Shown here: piece by piece, positions 1 through 9,631 of the stretch
How positions within the stretch are numbered: position 1 is the stretch's first letter
Layout: each line of letters begins with the position of its first letter
Assembly (NCBI GenBank): GCA_014825775.1
Contig: MVAQ01000169.1
Coordinates: 1-47,760, forward strand
Direction of reading: 5' to 3'
Length of the DNA: 47,760 nucleotides
Source: Krasilnikovozyma curviuscula
Taxonomy: Eukaryota; Basidiomycota; Tremellomycetes; Cystofilobasidiales; Mrakiaceae
Made by a program: the position numbers and the translations under genes
Notes under the pieces: generated by a model
The model's database searches: none
Told to the model about the DNA's origin: nothing
Seen by the model: only the letters and a program-made list of their open reading frames with translations

Positions 1-243
1 CCCGCCTTCCTCATCGGTGTCGACAGTATTGGATATTGAACCTTCTCCCAGAGCACCCGCCCTCGTGAGAGCATTCCCACCCCCTCCTCTGCCTCCAGTA
101 CGCACAGCTCGATTGGTGTTTGATCTATGGCCAGATGCTGCTGCTCCTGCTGTAGGTGCTGGAGATCCAGACGGGCTCGAGAAGGCTGAACTAGCGGCCC
201 CGTTGGTGTTGAAGCCTGGGAAAAGATCCTGTTTGGGAGGCAT
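1..243 (-). CDS. 5' end of an unrecognised gene, cut by window edge
   Basis: An open frame starts at an ATG on the minus strand (complement of 241-243) and runs without a stop to the left edge, giving about 81 residues. The protein begins MPPKQDLFPGFNTNGAA and is low in complexity: Ser/Pro/Ala-rich, then a Gly-rich patch (GGRGGGG) and an acidic turn (DTDEEGG) at the edge. This looks like a disordered N terminus of a nuclear or RNA-related protein, but no domain lies inside the window, so I assign no function. No splice site is needed in this part. Codons are regular and the frame stays open, which supports real coding. Confidence 0.55.
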   Translation of the reverse strand, partial: MPPKQDLFPGFNTNGAASSAFSSPSGSPAPTAGAAASGHRSNTNRAVRTGGRGGGGNALTRAGALGEGSISNTVDTDEEGG

Positions 244-672
244 CCCAACTTTTTCAGACGTCCTCAGGACGATCTGGTTTTATGGATGGATCAAAGAGGG
301 ACACAGAACTTTCCTACCAGCCTGCCTTTCACACAGCAGGTGGATTGGATGAAGTCGTGGTTAGCCAAAATGATTCGCTTCCCTCATCAACAGGAGTTGA
401 CATGTCCCTTTTGTGCTAAATTTTTGTATCTTTTACCAAGTATCCTGAAATCGATTTATGGCACCAGAATAGAGTCTGAAGAGCAAAAACAGCTTGTTCT
501 GGATGCTTGGTAGTCTTTTACTTTGCGGTTTCTAGTTGAGCTCAGCCTGTGGAAAGCCGCTACAGTAATCCTTGCAAAACGCGTTGTGGTTTATCCGAAG
601 TAAGTATCTCATATCACAAACTTCTTCTGCCTATGCTACAATCAGTGATTTCTTCATTTGAGAAGCCCTCGT
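244..672. other. Intergenic stretch between two minus-strand genes
   Basis: This should hold the promoter of the gene at 1-243 and the 3' end of the gene at 673-1238. An imperfect palindrome (CGTCC-TCA-GGACG core, about 258-270) lies 15-30 nt upstream of the ATG at 243. I see no RNA gene or repeat. Short open frames across 286-513 have no supporting features. Confidence 0.5.
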
Positions 673-1238
673 TTATTTACGAGCTTCCTGCTTGACCTTT
701 TCAGCGCCCTCAGCGACCTTCTCCTTGCCCTCAGCAACAGTTTCATTCGTGCTCTGCTTAAGTCCCTCCCAGGTCTCTCCAGTGGCTTTCGAGTTGACAT
801 TCGCGGCCGCTTTGTTGGCTTTCTGCTTGACGCTTTCGGTCTTGTGAAATGATAAAGGAGGCAAACGTCAAATTATGCAGGCGAGGGGGGCAGGGATCGA
901 GAACCTAGTCGGCTTACAGCAACTTCTGCGGAGTCGAGACTGCTAGCTAAGGTCTTTCCTAGCTTCTTTTGGGCCTGTTAAGTACAAAGGGAATTGGGGT
1001 CAGCAATGGGAATGTCAAATAGGCTTGGCTCCATCACAAAGGCCCAAACGGTCTTCTACTTGACAAGTAAGTCAGCACAAAGACTCACATCATCAGCAGC
1101 CTTCTTGGTAGCATCCAAAGCATCCTTCGCAGAATCAGTCAACGATTTCGATCTGATGCTGGTGGTGGAGATTGGTCTGGACACGGCAGCAAAGCTGACT
1201 GGAGTTCTTCTGATGGATCTGGTAGCAACGGAGAACAT
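673..1238 (-). CDS. Small LEA-like protein with mitochondrial-type N terminus
   Basis: Three exons (1238-1089, 974-918, 840-673) join in phase 0 and give 124 aa. The donors GTGAGT and GTAAGC are good. The acceptor before the last exon is AAG, which is less usual. The N terminus (MFSVATRSIRRTPVSFAAVS) is rich in Arg and Ser and lacks acidic residues, typical of a mitochondrial presequence. The remainder is Lys/Ala/Glu-rich with repeated AEGKEKVAEGAEKVKQEA-type 11-mers, the signature of amphipathic late-embryogenesis-abundant-like helices. Such proteins are linked to stress and desiccation protection, but the role here is inferred from composition only. It is transcribed away from the gene at 1853, so the 614-bp space between them is a shared bidirectional promoter region. 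Confidence 0.7.
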
Positions 1239-1852
1239 TTTTGGAGTTCGGAGATGGATAGATAAAAATGAGAATAGACGTTTCTGGTGGGTATTGGAGG
1301 GGAAAAAAGATGCAGTGATTTATTGGAGTCCTTTATACCTCGACGGAATCACTACGTCATGAAAGCTTCACGCGCATTGTTCTACATCTTCTTGTGCGCA
1401 TTATCTCAACTTCCAGGCAGTCTTGTGCCATGGATTGCTCTTCCAGTGGTCCTGGTATATTAGCGATATACTTATGTTTTAAGAGAAGGGGAAACTGACA
1501 TTGAAGTTCCTTCGCCTCTGGATTTCTCGAGCAGATTGCTGTTTCCCTACCTCGAGCACTTTCCAGTGGGTTCCTTCTCCAACGAGTTCCTTGGCTACCC
1601 TCTGTAAGTGTTTTGATAGTGACCTCTCACGGTCTTACGTTCTCACCATCTCGCACCGTCTCTCAAGTCTTTTAGTCAGGAAGCGAGGAGGCCAAATTAC
1701 TCTTTTGGGAAGCCAGCGTGACATGATTTGTTTTTGTTCCCTTTTTTTACTCACACCGCCTGATGCTTTTGAATAAAACCTCTCACATTTTTCAATGGCT
1801 TCTTAGAACTTCTTTCTTCAAATCGAAACAAGATCTCACACTGCAGCATAGA
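1239..1852. promoter_or_regulatory. Divergent promoter region between LEA-like and bZIP-like genes
   Basis: This 614-bp spacer lies between divergent start codons. It holds a CRE-like octamer TACGTCAT at 1353-1360, the kind of core bound by ATF/CREB-type bZIP proteins. Pyrimidine-rich tracts follow, just ahead of 1853. An in-frame upstream ATG at 1763 could lengthen the right-hand protein by 30 residues. No RNA gene was seen. Confidence 0.35.
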
Positions 1853-2986
1853 ATGTCAGACCATCAACAGGCCTCAGAAATCGAATTAGACGTCGATGGC
1901 GTCAATGCGACTTTGTCACACACGTCGCGTCCTTCTTACCTCACCTTTGAAGAAACGATGCAATTATATGGTGTTCAAGCAGACTCACCCTTTTTTTCAT
2001 ACCCAACTCCTTCGTTCAGTATCAACGAATCTGCTGTGCCATCCGAAGAAGGACTCTCGGCTTCGATTTACGATACAACTCCAGAACAAGCAGACATCTA
2101 TCCCCAGCCCTCTTCCGAGTCGTCTTTTGATCAAAGAGAAATCATCGATCAGAATGGTATCTATGGAACTGTTGCTCCCAGCGAAGACAATGTGTCGGGA
2201 CTGCTTACCCACGTCGCGTGGGAAATTGCTGATGAAGATCGTGAGACTGGGTACATGAACGCGCTTGGAGATCAATCCGCACATGGTAAGTCTTCTAACA
2301 TCATGAATATCCCGAACTCCTCTGACGGCCACAAATAAGGGGGGACGCCTATTCATCAGCCTCAATCGTACTCCCACCCGTTGATCCCTTCATACTACTC
2401 CTTAGCCCCAACTCTAGCGACTCTCGCAGTCCCACCGTCCAAATATCAGCTCTCCACCGAATCCCTTGCCTCTCCAGGCTTTCACTCAGATCTCTCACCC
2501 GGCGCATCCATCGACCTAACCCACTCTCGATCGGGCGCCGCCTCAGCGGGTTCAGGTGGAGAGGATGCAGCAGTTGAGGAAACCACCAGCTCAAAGATGG
2601 AGAGAAGGAAAGCTGTGAATCGCAAGAGTGCCAAGGTAAGTTTTCTCTCGCCGATTTGATAATAGTACCCGGAAAAACAGCGGTCGTTGACTGCCAGCTC
2701 TGTCTTTTTCTGTCACACTAATCTCGCGGTATCATCAAAGGTCTTCAGAGATAAAAAGAAAGATCTCATCCAGAAGTTTGACACTGAGCTCGCTGAGAAA
2801 GGTACCTCTCCTTCTATCTGCGCTTCTCCTAACGCAACGCCATCTGACCTCTCTTTTTCTATCCTTCTGGTCATTTCAGATGCCATTCTGGAATCTACTG
2901 AAACCGCACTTCAGGCGTCACAGGCTCGGGGGCGAGAATTGGAGGAGCTTATAGAGCGGTACAGGTCGGCTGGAATTGACGAGTGA
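1853..2986 (+). CDS. bZIP-like transcription factor, tandem copy 1
   Basis: Four exons (1853-2285, 2340-2635, 2741-2801, 2880-2986) sum to 897 nt, or 298 aa. The N-terminal two thirds are Ser/Pro/acidic and probably disordered. The C terminus has a basic region, ERRKAVNRKSAK joined to VFRDKKK, which matches the bZIP core N-x7-R (Asn in AVNR to Arg in FR). Next comes a heptad series with Leu in TEL, AIL and TAL, a Gly, then Ile in ELI, a plausible short zipper. The intron between SAK and VFR splits the basic region. A second splits the zipper (EK-D) in phase 1. Start 1853 was chosen because upstream sequence looks like leader; ATG 1763 is the alternative. The overall pattern resembles Yap/ATF-type bZIPs but I do not recognise an orthologue. 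Target genes are unknown. Confidence 0.65.
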
Positions 2987-3412
2987 ATCACACGCTGACA
3001 GATCGCAAACTTGGTTTCAAGGAATCTTTCCTGGAAATACTATTCTATCAGATTTTCTAACCCTTTTTTTTTTTTTTTGTAAGAGACAACTTTGGAATAG
3101 AAGGTGGAAGGTATGCTACTCGCGCAAACCTGTGGTATATTGGCTGAAATGACGGCCTCTTCCACAGGACCGCATGGTAATTTAATCCTTAGTCAGCATG
3201 TATGACAATCACTCTTGGGATCATAGTATCGGAATCCAAGGCTGATGGAAAACGCGCCTCAATGGTGTCTCGCCTCTCCTTCCGCTTACCTCAACTCAAG
3301 GCAGTAGTACAGTTGTTTACTCTGGGCAGACGGATGGCAAGGGTTATAGATAAAAGCGGAAGCTTGTTGCGTTTCTTTTCCATTCTCTAATCCCTTTGAG
3401 ATCCCAGCGGCA
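2987..3412 (+). other. Spacer between tandem copies 1 and 2
   Basis: This is the terminator region of copy 1 and promoter of copy 2. It has a 15-nt T run at 3064-3078. A 62-codon upstream ORF starting with ATG at 3202 ends at 3390, 22 nt before the copy 2 start, and could act as a uORF if transcription starts far enough upstream. Confidence 0.4.
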
Positions 3413-4597
3413 ATGTTTGATGATATGATGAGCCTAGAAAGGATGAGGGAAGAAGTCGTCGTTTCGCCACCTTTGACACTGACCGACGACGGTGGTTGGT
3501 TCGACTTCAACTCAGCTTCAGATCTCCCCCAAGAAACGAAAACACGTCTGGCTACTTCCTCACCTGTATCCTTGTCAGCAGCATTGACATGGTCTCAGCA
3601 GCAGCAGATTTCTTTCATTCCATCTTATTTTGGCCCACCACTCTCACCCCCTCCTGAGTTTCCTCGAAACAACCTGTATCCCAATTTATTCAAAGAACTT
3701 CAATTTATTCCCTCTGATGATGGTGTGTGGAGCTCTGGCTCAGACGGAGGTGAGTTACTGTCTTTCGTTCTCGTTACGTTCTCTTTCCTCGGAGGAACTG
3801 AAGTACTTTGTACAAGATCCGTCTGACTATATGAGAAGCCTAGTGCTGTATTAGTCATACTTCTGATAGCACTCTGCTAACCGAACTCTCCTCCTTTGGT
3901 TCCCTACAGTGGATATCTCCGTTCCACCTCCACTGAACATTTCACCCTTTCAACCGCCCTTCGATTACACCCCACCATACACAGAATCTTCTTCATCTAC
4001 CTCGTCTTCTGATACTTTGAGCCAGAGCAATCCATCAACGCCTTCCTCCTCTGTTCATTCTACCACGCCGCCACGCGACTGGCACGCGGTGGGATTCACT
4101 TCGAAGCCGGTTCAATCCTCAGGATCGGTCGAGAGGAAGAACTGTGAGAATCCTACTGATGATAGTCAGGTTCAGGAGTGGTCCAAAAAGGAGAAGAGAA
4201 AAGCTGTCAATCGAAGGAGTTCCAAAGTGCGTCATTGGGTGATGCCATAAAATTCTTGTTTGCCTGTCGAACGATGTACTGACAGGCAATTGCCGCGTTG
4301 CTCCTTGTTTAAGACCCTACGAGATAAGAAAAACGATCAATATAAGAATTTTGAAGCCATCAATGCGGAGAAAGGTCAGCGCGCCGACTTTTTCTCATTA
4401 CAGCCCTGACGTCGTGGTCGGCCTGACCGAGTTCTTTCCTTCCTTCTATTTTGGGTTTTGAGTCAGATGCTATCCTTAAGTCTACTAGACTCGCACTTGC
4501 AACATCGATTGCGCTGGGGAAGAAGTTGGAAACGATGCTGGCGCGATATCACGCCGACGACTTAGATGAAGATGGTCGCGCTTCTGACGACATTTGA
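3413..4597 (+). CDS. bZIP-like transcription factor, tandem copy 2
   Basis: Four exons (3413-3749, 3910-4226, 4314-4374, 4467-4597) sum to 846 nt, 281 aa. The exon plan is the same as copy 1: phase 1 after exon 1, phase 0 inside the basic region, then a 61-nt exon ending in phase 1. The basic region is EKRKAVNRRSSK joined to TLRDKKND, keeping the N-x7-R spacing (Asn of AVNR, Arg of LRD). The zipper part is weaker than in copy 1: DAILKSTRLALATSIALGKK, with Leu and Ile in heptad-like places. The middle is Ser/Pro/Thr-rich with an SPFQP motif that recurs in copy 3. The C terminus ends in an acidic tail. The family call follows from the basic region and from homology to copies 1 and 3; function is inferred. 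Confidence 0.62.
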
Positions 4598-5053
4598 TGA
4601 TATACACTATGTGAATCGCTCATTCTGCCCTTCGCTCAAGGTTGAGTCGCTCCACTTTGATTTCTGGGAACGATTGCGCAACCAAAGACACACAAGATAG
4701 AAGTTCCGGAACGGGGGTTGGAAATCTCAAGGATCTCAACCTATAGCCTCCGTCGACTTCATTTCTCTTTCTTCTACACACATGCCCTTGTATGCGTTTC
4801 AAGATAAGGTTTCCCGGCGTGGTAGATTAATTCAACGAAAGACCAAGATGTTTCTGGAGTCTCCGCTAGCTGCGTACGGTCGCGAAAGTGATAAAACGTC
4901 CAGCTTACTTTTCACCGTATCTTCTCCCTCCTTCTCGTGCTTTCACCGACAAGAAAAACAGGTAAAACTTGCACCTTCACATCGTATAGTATTTTTCTTA
5001 TTGATGCTTACAGTTCACTGTTCTTCAATGCGACAGCGTGAAGGCTCGGCACG
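4598..5053 (+). promoter_or_regulatory. Leader/promoter of tandem copy 3 with upstream ORF
   Basis: This 456-bp spacer contains an ATG-started ORF (4782-5075, 97 codons) that overlaps the copy 3 start codon in another frame. A possible leader intron fits GTAAAA at 4962 to CAG before 5012. If the leader is transcribed, start choice at copy 3 could be controlled by this uORF. I see no other feature. Confidence 0.35.
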
Positions 5054-6237
5054 ATGGAGAGGCAGCAGCAGTTAGCTTATGGGGAGAACCTTGTCTCAAC
5101 GGGTACTCAGCCACCTCTTCGTGTCGATTCAGCAGAGACTTTGGACTGTCTGAACAACTTCAATACTTTTGATACACAAAATCATCTTCATATTACGACA
5201 GTCCAGCAGCATCCGAAAGGCTTCGATCCAGATCCGACTGGAACTGAACAACAACAAATGCAGACAATCGGCGTGTTTGGCGGCTTGAATGAGAGTCAAG
5301 AGGATGTTTATGAAGGTTGTGACTCATTGTTAGATCACCATCATCCTCTAAAGCAAAGTTGGCCAGAAAACCGTAAGCTTTATGCCTGTTCCGAACGAGT
5401 TCCCTTCAGAAAGTCCCACGCTTCGACGCACGTCCTAATCTTTTCGTGTTTCTGTTTCTCTAGTATCTCATCAAGGGACATGTAAGTCTTTATATTTGGA
5501 ATGCTTTCCTAACACATTTTCCTCCCTCTCTTTCTATCTGTCGAATGCTTCTCGGCTCAGCTGACGTGAACATAATCCACATCGTTTTTCCAAAGCCAAC
5601 TTATCACCCTTTCAACCGGATCCATCTCAACGCCCCACTATACCATGCAACACCTCAGATTTCCTTTCGGCATCTTCTTCTTCAAAGGACTTCAACCTGG
5701 AGACTAATTTGGGTTCTTCGTTGTTTGATTCCTCCAGCAAAGGGCCGATGGTCGTCGACGCTGATACGTCGCAAGATAAGGAGACTGGTTCTGTGTCCGG
5801 ATCGGTAGATGGAGAATCTCTTGATTCATCAATATCCAGCGGAGATGGCGAGCAAGAGGAGAGGAGGAAGGCTGTCAATCGAAAGAGCGTGAAGGTACGG
5901 CGCTTGTTGCATTCGCTTACCTGCGTTCTGCTCCTCGAGTGCCAATTGGGCTGACCCTTTCCTGCTCGACGCTAAGCCAGAAGCTAAATGATAAGAAGAA
6001 TAAGCAAATTAGGGATTTTAAAGCTGTACTGGCCGAGAAAGGTGAGTCGATCGTCGGTTTTTCCTTCTCCGCGATATCAGTCTACGACTGACACTTGCAT
6101 CTGTTGTTCTCTATTCTGGAATATTGCCCCACCCTGATTGAGATGCGGTACTGATGTCTATGAAAGAGGCGCTAGACGCTTCTAAAGCGCGTGGTCTCGA
6201 GCTGAAAAAGATCTTGGCCGAATTCAAGGAAGTGTGA
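5054..6237 (+). CDS. bZIP-like protein, tandem copy 3, degenerate basic region
   Basis: Five exons (5054-5372, 5464-5481, 5596-5894, 5981-6041, 6143-6237) sum to 792 nt, 263 aa. Exon 2 is only 18 nt. The N terminus is Gln/Asn/His-rich; the middle repeats the SPFQP motif of copy 2 followed by Ser runs. The basic region ERRKAVNRKSVK joins KLNDKKNK, so the residue nine places from the core Asn, an Arg in copies 1 and 2, is Asn here. The zipper (AVLAEKDAVLMSMKEAL then ELKKIL) keeps Leu/Val heptads better than copy 2. It may dimerise yet bind DNA poorly or differently, perhaps as a modulator of its sister proteins; that is inference. A TGA upstream in frame fixes ATG 5054 as the first possible start. 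Confidence 0.6.
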
Positions 6238-6431
6238 ATTCTTCGTAAAATAGGTTGTTCTCTCATTCTTGCTGGGATTATAGTTGAAGGGTAATGATAA
6301 AGATTGTACGTAAGCAAGACAGTATATACGATCATGTCGTCGTTAATAAAAAAACAAGGTTTGAAGCAATTACCCAGAGGAACAGAAAAGAAGTCATGCT
6401 AACTAATAGCTGACAAGGGATGAAAAGAGAC

Positions 6432-9400
6432 CTATCTTGCAGCAGATGCAGCCTGAAAAATAAGTCAAGGCAAGCAAGGTCAGGTCAACTGTGTCATAGT
6501 TTTGAAGAAAGGCAAAAGGGAATAAGACTCACTCTAACAGCCTCCTCTAAATCAAAGTGGAAGAACGGCGTGTTGATGTTGAACAACGACTCATCCAGAC
6601 TTGCCAAGCTCTCCTCATCACTCTCCTTGGGACCCTTAGTCGCTGAGTAATCTCTGTCCAAGTCTTCTTCGTTCGGGTCTATGACGTTGATGGTGTCCAT
6701 GGGCGCTACGACATCGGCGACTTCATGTATCGTTCCTTCACGTCGAACGACACCAAAATTACCCGCTATCAGAGCTCTCTTGACCCATGGTGAGATTATA
6801 CCTGCGAAATGGAAAGCGACTGGAGATCTTGTGTAGCGTTCGATTTCATTTCTGAGGTCGACTAAGTTCTGGACACCAGTAGTCTGCATCACAAAGCCAA
6901 CAAAATCAGTGAGTGGTTTTTTCTCATAGAATATTTCGAATAAAGGGAGAAATACTTACATCAAGAGCAGAAACAGAGTGGAAATCCAAAACGACACCTT
7001 TCAACAAAGGCGGCAGCTGACCTGCATCAACTTGACCTTCGGCACGAGCTTTCTCCAGCGCAATCTGAGCTCTACCAGCTTTTGTCCACCTGTTGGGACC
7101 AGGATGGTTCCATGGCCTGTCGCCGGGCTTGATCGAGATCGAGAGCTCGCCGCTTCGAGTCGTCGCTTTGATGTGGTCGACGAGAACGTCCGAGTAGTAA
7201 GATGCGTTCGGGTAGACGAGGGATTCTTCGCTGTTTTGTGTCACCGGTAGAGTATCAGCATTTTGTGCCAAACGCAATGCCAAAGAAAGGGAAAAACGAA
7301 CAATCTGTAGATGACAACTCCGGGAGTGTCTTCAATCTTGAAGTTTCCTTTCGTAGTCTTCCCACCGGCTTGGATAGCGACATAGACATCTCGAGTGTTT
7401 TTAACACCTGTCCTCTTCTCCTCCTCCGCAGTACCGACTCTGACCTTGACTCGACCGAGGAAAGAACCTCCTGGTTGAGCAACTCGGAATAACAGCAAAG
7501 CCTGGTATGTACGAAGACAAGTCAGCAAGTGGAGCCCCCGTGATCTCTATGACGCAAGAAAAGCGAGACTGAAACACTCACAGCAGAAGCACAGAGAGAG
7601 AAGTATATACCATTCTCAATGGAGGAGAAGACGACAATAATGACGTCGATGGAGAAGATGGCCCATTCGATTGGAGAAATGGCAAAGAACTTGTACGCTC
7701 CTCTTGGTGAAACCACCAAATCAGCTACGGCGTGGATACTAGCGATCAAAAGAATTGAACTAGTCAACTCCTTGGAACTGAATGCGAAAGAGCAAGGGCG
7801 AAGAAGAATAGAAAGGCTCACATAATGGCAGAGAGAGTCGCGAGTGGGATGTAATAGAAGGTACCCGTTAATGCATAAATAGCAATGAGAACTACAACCC
7901 CTGTTGGCCAGCCAGCAGCAGGTGTTCGGACTCCAGACTTGGACTTCAATGCCGAACGAGAGAATGAGCCGGTAGCGGGGTACGCATTGAACAGAGTACC
8001 AATCGTGTTTGTGACACCAATCGCAATCAACTCTTGGTTCGGGTCGATCTTGTATCCATTAATCCTGCCGAATGACTTGGAGATGGAGATATGTTCGAGG
8101 AGAAGAATGATGGTAGCCACCGGTAGCTTGGTTGCGATCGCCTGAATGAGCTCGAGGGTAATATATGGTCTACCAGTGTGCTTGAAACCAGAGGGAACGG
8201 TTTTTAGGATCGAGATTGGGTAGGAAGAAGACTTGTGGTGGTGTGTGATCGCATATGAAATTCCAGTGTAGAGGATAACAGTGAAGGCGTTCTTGGAGAC
8301 TGAAACGAAGAAGAAAACCTTCTTGTACCTGTAGGAACCACAAATAGAAAGAAGTTGTTAATAAATTTCACCATAGTTATGTTTGGTTACAAAGAACGCT
8401 GAAACTGAGAGAAACATAGGCGATGGGAAAGTGTCGATCAATCACTGTACTCACTTCGGGAATCTCTTTTCACCCCATGCACAGACCCATTTGACCAAGT
8501 AGAGGCCAAACAATGCAGGTATTCCAAACGCAGCGTCCAAAGTTGAAAACTTCAAGTTCTTCAAGATGTTGATGACGACTTTGTAAGACGCTGCTTTGGT
8601 GTTGAAGCGCTTTGAGATACCCAAGAGCGCTGGGACCTGACCAACGGCAATGTTGATGGCAGATCCAGTCATGAATCCAGCGACGGCGGGCACCTATTTG
8701 TCCAGGTCCAGACAAGAGAGTGTGTCAGCCACCATATCAAGCACGCCATGCCTAAGCTTCTGCTTCCGCTGTTTTGGGTTTGGAGCTCACAGGAATAAAT
8801 TCGACGATCCAACCTAGACGCAAGAGCCCAATACCCAGGACGATAAATCCACACATGAATGCGAGAGCGGTTGCGATAACGGGTGCAGCCCACTTGCCCG
8901 GGTGGTCCGCAAGAACTTCATTGACGATGAGGCCGGTTTCAAGGGACATGACAGCGACAGGACCAATCGAGACATCTTTCGAGGTAGCTGATAGGGAATT
9001 AAATGAATGTGGTCAGCAAATGCTAACAAGAAGTGAGACGAGAAAGAGAGAGAGATATAGCTCACCGAAGAAGGCGTAGATGAAGACTCCAATGAAACTC
9101 GAGTAGAGACCATATTCAGCTGACAGGTTGGCTAGTATTGCGTACGACATTGATTGTGGAACCAAAACCATTCCAACGGTGATACCTGCGAGAAAGTGGA
9201 TGGGTCATCAGTACCTTTGCGACAAGGGACGAGCGCGATCATGCCAAGGATCGGAACACGGCAATGGGAAGGATTGGATATGCACCTGCAATCAAATCAC
9301 CGACAGCCCAAGTCAAATTGTAATGTGGAAGCTGGAAAAGAGAGAAGTAGCAGTCTCTCGTCAGCCTCATAACAAACCAAGTGGGGAGGCAATGGGAACG

Positions 9401-9631
9401 GTCAGAGCGACTAACCCATTGAAGGAAGGGGAACAATCCCGTGAAGTACTTCTTGACTTTTCCCTTAGGGTCACCTCCAAGAGACCTGACATAGTCCAAG
9501 CTGGTGACAGTGGGGACCTGCTCCTCTGGTTTTGCGCCAATGATCCAGTGAATCGTCTTCTGAAGGGGCGAGTACTGGCGAGGATAGAGCTGTTCTCTGT
9601 CAGAGAGGGTGGGGCTATTGCCTTCCGACAT
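6432..9631 (-). CDS. Sulfate permease, SulP/SLC26 family
   Basis: A multi-exon gene for a plasma-membrane proton-coupled sulfate importer, the entry step of sulfur assimilation. It starts at 9631 (MSEGNSPTLSDREQLYPRQY). Exon 1 is 9631-9416. The following short exon carries LPHYNLTWAVGDLIAG, the family signature before the first membrane span. Later exons read VPQSMSYAILANLSAEYGLY and SKDVSIGPVAVMSLETG, both near-diagnostic for fungal Sul1/Sul2-type transporters, then many hydrophobic spans. The cytoplasmic C terminus is a STAS domain (GVVLDFHSVSALDTTGVQNL, about 6850-7010) with a long insertion (PGDRPWNHPGPNRWTKAG). The last exon (6452-6432) is 21 nt and codes AASAAR-stop. The size is about that of yeast Sul1/2. 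It converges with the bZIP-like array, leaving 194 bp between stops. Confidence 0.9.

Noticed and set aside
1763..1852. In-frame upstream ATG for bZIP-like copy 1
   Set aside because: The added 30 residues come from pyrimidine-rich, leader-like sequence and have no match in copies 2 and 3. Kept only as an alternative start.
2636..2740. HAC1/HXL1-type unconventional intron in a bZIP-like gene
   Set aside because: The introns have ordinary GT-AG borders and there is no paired CNG/CNGN loop structure, so no sign of Ire1-type splicing.
3064..3078. T15 run as a terminator or Pol III signal
   Set aside because: It follows an ordinary Pol II gene with no RNA gene nearby; simple homopolymers are common in fungal 3' flanks.
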